Part shown: in pieces, positions 5,925 through 7,617 of the stretch
How positions within the stretch are numbered: the stretch's first letter is position 1
Layout of the letters: every line of letters starts with the position of its first letter
Assembly (NCBI GenBank): GCA_938039225.1
Contig: CALHVH010000196.1
Span: forward strand, 1-7,617
From: an uncultured Gammaproteobacteria bacterium
Lineage (GTDB): Bacteria; Pseudomonadota; Gammaproteobacteria; Steroidobacterales; JABDMI01
Length of the DNA stretch: 7,617 bases
Direction of reading: 5' to 3'
Notes under the pieces: model-generated
Seen by the model: the letters and a program-made list of their open reading frames with translations, nothing else
Databases searched by the model: none
Told to the model about the DNA's origin: nothing
Translations under genes and position numbers: made by a program

Positions 5925-6389
5925 ATGAATTATCAAATAAGATTTGCGTCACCTCAAGACGGAGATAAATTGCATTCAATGCTGCCACGTTTGGCGGCAT
6001 TTCAACTTCCAGAAAACAGAAAACCAAAAGATACCTATTCTGGCGATAGCAAAATGCTGCGTAAATGGATCGAAGGAAAAGAAAAAGACTGCTTTGTGTA
6101 TGTAGCAGTTAACGATTCTAATCATATTCTTGGTTGGTCTTATGTTCGAATGCAACCTGAATTCATGAGTTATGAACCTGGCTGTCACTTGGAAGTTATT
6201 CTTGTGGATGATGACGCATCAGGTTTTGGAATTGGTCAAGCTCTACTAAAACACTCTGAACTTGAGGCCAAAAAACGCGGCGCTAAAAGCATGACCTTAC
6301 ATGTTTGGAAAAATAATAAACGAGCCAGAGCTATTTATGAAAAAAATGGCTTCACGGATGAATTATCTAGATACGTGAAATGGCTCTAA
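5925..6389 (+). CDS. GNAT-family N-acetyltransferase
   Basis: This is a single-domain 154-residue acetyltransferase that would move an acetyl group from acetyl-CoA to an amine; the acceptor cannot be read from the sequence. Visible GNAT elements are the N-terminal IRFASPQDGDKLHSM strand-helix, HLEVILVDDDASGFGIGQALL (88-107) containing beta-4 and the acetyl-CoA pyrophosphate loop G100-F-G-I-G104, the TLHVW strand (124-128) and NNKRARAIYEKNGF (130-143), the classic N..A...Y...GF end motif. The start is an ATG at 5925 with no clear ribosome site; an ATG at 5921 is in another frame. A short AT-rich palindrome (5877-5891) lies upstream. The stop is 4 bp before the ATG of the following metzincin-like gene, so the two are probably co-transcribed and translationally coupled. 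It may start its own transcript, since 53 bp separate it from the lipoprotein gene. Confidence 0.9.
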   Translation: MNYQIRFASPQDGDKLHSMLPRLAAFQLPENRKPKDTYSGDSKMLRKWIEGKEKDCFVYVAVNDSNHILGWSYVRMQPEFMSYEPGCHLEVILVDDDASGFGIGQALLKHSELEAKKRGAKSMTLHVWKNNKRARAIYEKNGFTDELSRYVKWL

Positions 6390-6393
6390 GCTA

Positions 6394-7179
6394 ATGCAGA
6401 ATTTATTTAGTTGGAAAACCCTAAGAGTTATTATTTTATTAATTATTTTTTTAGTCATTTATCAACAAACCAGTTTGCAAAAACGTCTTACTCAGTCTTG
6501 GAATACACCACTTGAAGTAATTATATTTCCAATCAATGCAGACGGCTCAAAAGCCTCAGAAAAATACATACGCAATCTTGAAGACAGAAGCCTTACAGAC
6601 ATGAACAATTTCCTGTCTAAACAGTCTCAAGTTCATGGGCTATGGACAGATAATCCGGTAGATTTTAAATTAGACAAGACGGTGACGGACTTACCACCTA
6701 TTCGACCCAAACAGCGGTCAATATTAAAAAATATTATTTGGTCACTGAAATTTAGAAGTTGGTCCAGGCAACACAAGAGAAAAAATTCAGATATTGCAGA
6801 AATTAAAATCTATCTACTCTTACACGATCCCCAAACCCACCCTCGTCTGCCACATTCAGCTGGCTTACAAAAAGGCTTGATTGGTGTGGTTTACGCATAC
6901 GCACACAGCGAATATAAAACGCAAAATAATATTATCACCGTGCATGAGTTATTACATACCCTTGGAGCCACTGATAAATACGATTTAGCAACTGGAGAAC
7001 CCTTATTTCCAGATGGATATGCCGACGCCAATAAAACGCCCTTATTTCCTCAACTAAATACTGAACTAATGGGAGGCCGTAGAGCTATCAGTGAAACCCA
7101 ATCTGAAATGCCGCGGTCGTTTTCAAATGTTGTTATTGGAAACAAAACAGCGATTGAAATTGGTTGGATTAAAGAATAG
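6394..7179 (+). CDS. Membrane-anchored metzincin-like putative zinc protease, uncharacterised
   Basis: I know no characterised member of this family. The 261-residue protein has one N-terminal hydrophobic segment (about 11-23, RVIILLIIFLVIY) without an evident cleavage site, so it is probably anchored in the inner membrane with the rest in the periplasm. A basic patch follows mid-protein (SWSRQHKRKN, about 122-131). The decisive motif is HELLHTLGATDKYD (184-197), which fits HExxHxxGxxD: zinc ligands H184, H188 and D194 with catalytic base E185. LMGGRR follows with M226, placed where a metzincin Met-turn would be. HExxH..G..D followed by an LM or IM turn is also seen in M6/M64-type peptidases, but overall similarity is not apparent. 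It is coupled to the GNAT gene (4-bp gap, no ribosome site) and ends 6 bp from the converging DsbA-family gene. Protease activity is inference from the motif. Confidence 0.85.
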   Translation: MQNLFSWKTLRVIILLIIFLVIYQQTSLQKRLTQSWNTPLEVIIFPINADGSKASEKYIRNLEDRSLTDMNNFLSKQSQVHGLWTDNPVDFKLDKTVTDLPPIRPKQRSILKNIIWSLKFRSWSRQHKRKNSDIAEIKIYLLLHDPQTHPRLPHSAGLQKGLIGVVYAYAHSEYKTQNNIITVHELLHTLGATDKYDLATGEPLFPDGYADANKTPLFPQLNTELMGGRRAISETQSEMPRSFSNVVIGNKTAIEIGWIKE

Positions 7180-7185
7180 ATTTAT

Positions 7186-7617
7186 TTACCCTGGTTCTTT
7201 GTCTAAGTATTGTGTAAAGAAATGGATAAAAGCTTCTTTAGGCTGGCCACCACTGATCAAATGCTTATCATCAATAATAAAACTAGGCACTGATTGTATA
7301 CCGGCTTGTCTATATGCGGCCTGCTCTTGCATAACCACATCAGCAAATGCATCAGACTCTAAAATATCTGTGGCTTTCTGCACATCTAACCCAAGCTCTT
7401 CAACCGCCTTTAAAAGCTCCGTCACATTACTTGGATCACCATTATCTGTAAAGTACATATCAAATAACTTCAATTTCAGCTCACTCTGTAAGCCAAACTC
7501 TTTAGCCCAGTGCAGTAATCGATGAGCATTAAATGTGTTATAAACCTTACTATCTTCTTTGTAATTAAAAGTGAACCCAACAGAAGCTCCTCTTTCGATT
7601 AAAGCTTGTCTATTTGC
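7186..7617 (-). CDS. DsbA-family (FrnE-like) thiol oxidoreductase, N-terminus beyond window
   Basis: The C-terminal 143 residues of a thioredoxin-fold protein are visible, open at the window edge. Reading in from 7617 gives ANRQALIERGASVGFTFNYK, then VYNTFNAHRLLHWAKEFG, the hallmark helical-insert sequence of FrnE-type DsbA proteins, and near the end SVPSFIIDDKHLISGGQP with the cis-proline that faces the active site. Roughly 70 residues are missing, including the CxxC centre, so redox competence cannot be judged. FrnE-type members are usually about 215 residues and lack a signal peptide, acting in the cytoplasm; I cannot see whether this one has a signal. An internal ATG at 7473 is not the start because the conserved sequence continues upstream in frame. 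The gene converges on the metzincin-like gene with a 6-bp gap and no obvious terminator between. Confidence 0.9.
   Translation of the reverse strand, partial: ANRQALIERGASVGFTFNYKEDSKVYNTFNAHRLLHWAKEFGLQSELKLKLFDMYFTDNGDPSNVTELLKAVEELGLDVQKATDILESDAFADVVMQEQAAYRQAGIQSVPSFIIDDKHLISGGQPKEAFIHFFTQYLDKEPG

Noticed and set aside
7091..7525. Plus-strand open frame of 144 codons, cysteine- and serine-rich
   Set aside because: It lies out of frame over the metzincin-like 3' end and antisense to the clearly conserved DsbA-family gene; its composition is that of a shadow frame.

Overview
The window is AT-rich chromosomal DNA from what is most likely a gammaproteobacterium. The protein sequences (Dut, PyrE, an ExoIII-family enzyme, M13 peptidase lipoprotein) look gammaproteobacterial. 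The order dut / DUF4124 gene / pyrE facing an ExoIII-family gene recalls the Pseudomonas neighbourhood in which dut and pyrE lie close together and pyrE is divergent from crc, itself an ExoIII homologue. I cannot name the genus. The window contains no rRNA, tRNA, CRISPR array, insertion sequence or phage gene that I can see, and it reads as core genome with a few lineage-specific genes.

Layout. Positions 1-688 (minus) hold an exodeoxyribonuclease III missing its C-terminus at the window edge. A 125-bp divergent promoter region separates it from pyrE (814-1491, plus). A 208-bp gap carries a perfect palindrome on a -35 hexamer and an 11-bp tandem repeat, and leads to an exported DUF4124/coiled-coil protein (1700-2386, plus). 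This gene converges on dut (2397-2861, minus) with a 10-bp gap. A 249-bp divergent region drives dut one way and a large M13 zinc-metallopeptidase lipoprotein (3111-5228, plus) the other; the peptidase gene ends in a strong intrinsic terminator (5251-5279). Then come a small DUF6491-like lipoprotein (5422-5871), a GNAT acetyltransferase (5925-6389) and, 4 bp later, a membrane-anchored metzincin-like putative protease (6394-7179). The window closes with a FrnE-type DsbA-family oxidoreductase (7186-7617, minus) lacking its N-terminus.

How the genes relate. pyrE and dut both serve pyrimidine nucleotide supply (orotate to OMP; dUTP to dUMP), and ExoIII repairs DNA damage including the abasic sites left after uracil removal, so the left half has a loose nucleotide and uracil-in-DNA theme. 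The right half is cell-envelope oriented: two lipoproteins, two predicted zinc peptidases and a thioredoxin-fold protein, with no evident shared pathway.

No clear multi-gene novel system was found. The most promising leads are the uncharacterised membrane-anchored HELLH protein translated next to a GNAT enzyme, the catalytically intact ExoIII paralogue in the crc position, the DUF6491-like lipoprotein that appears to have lost both family cysteines, and the ordered repeats upstream of the DUF4124 gene.
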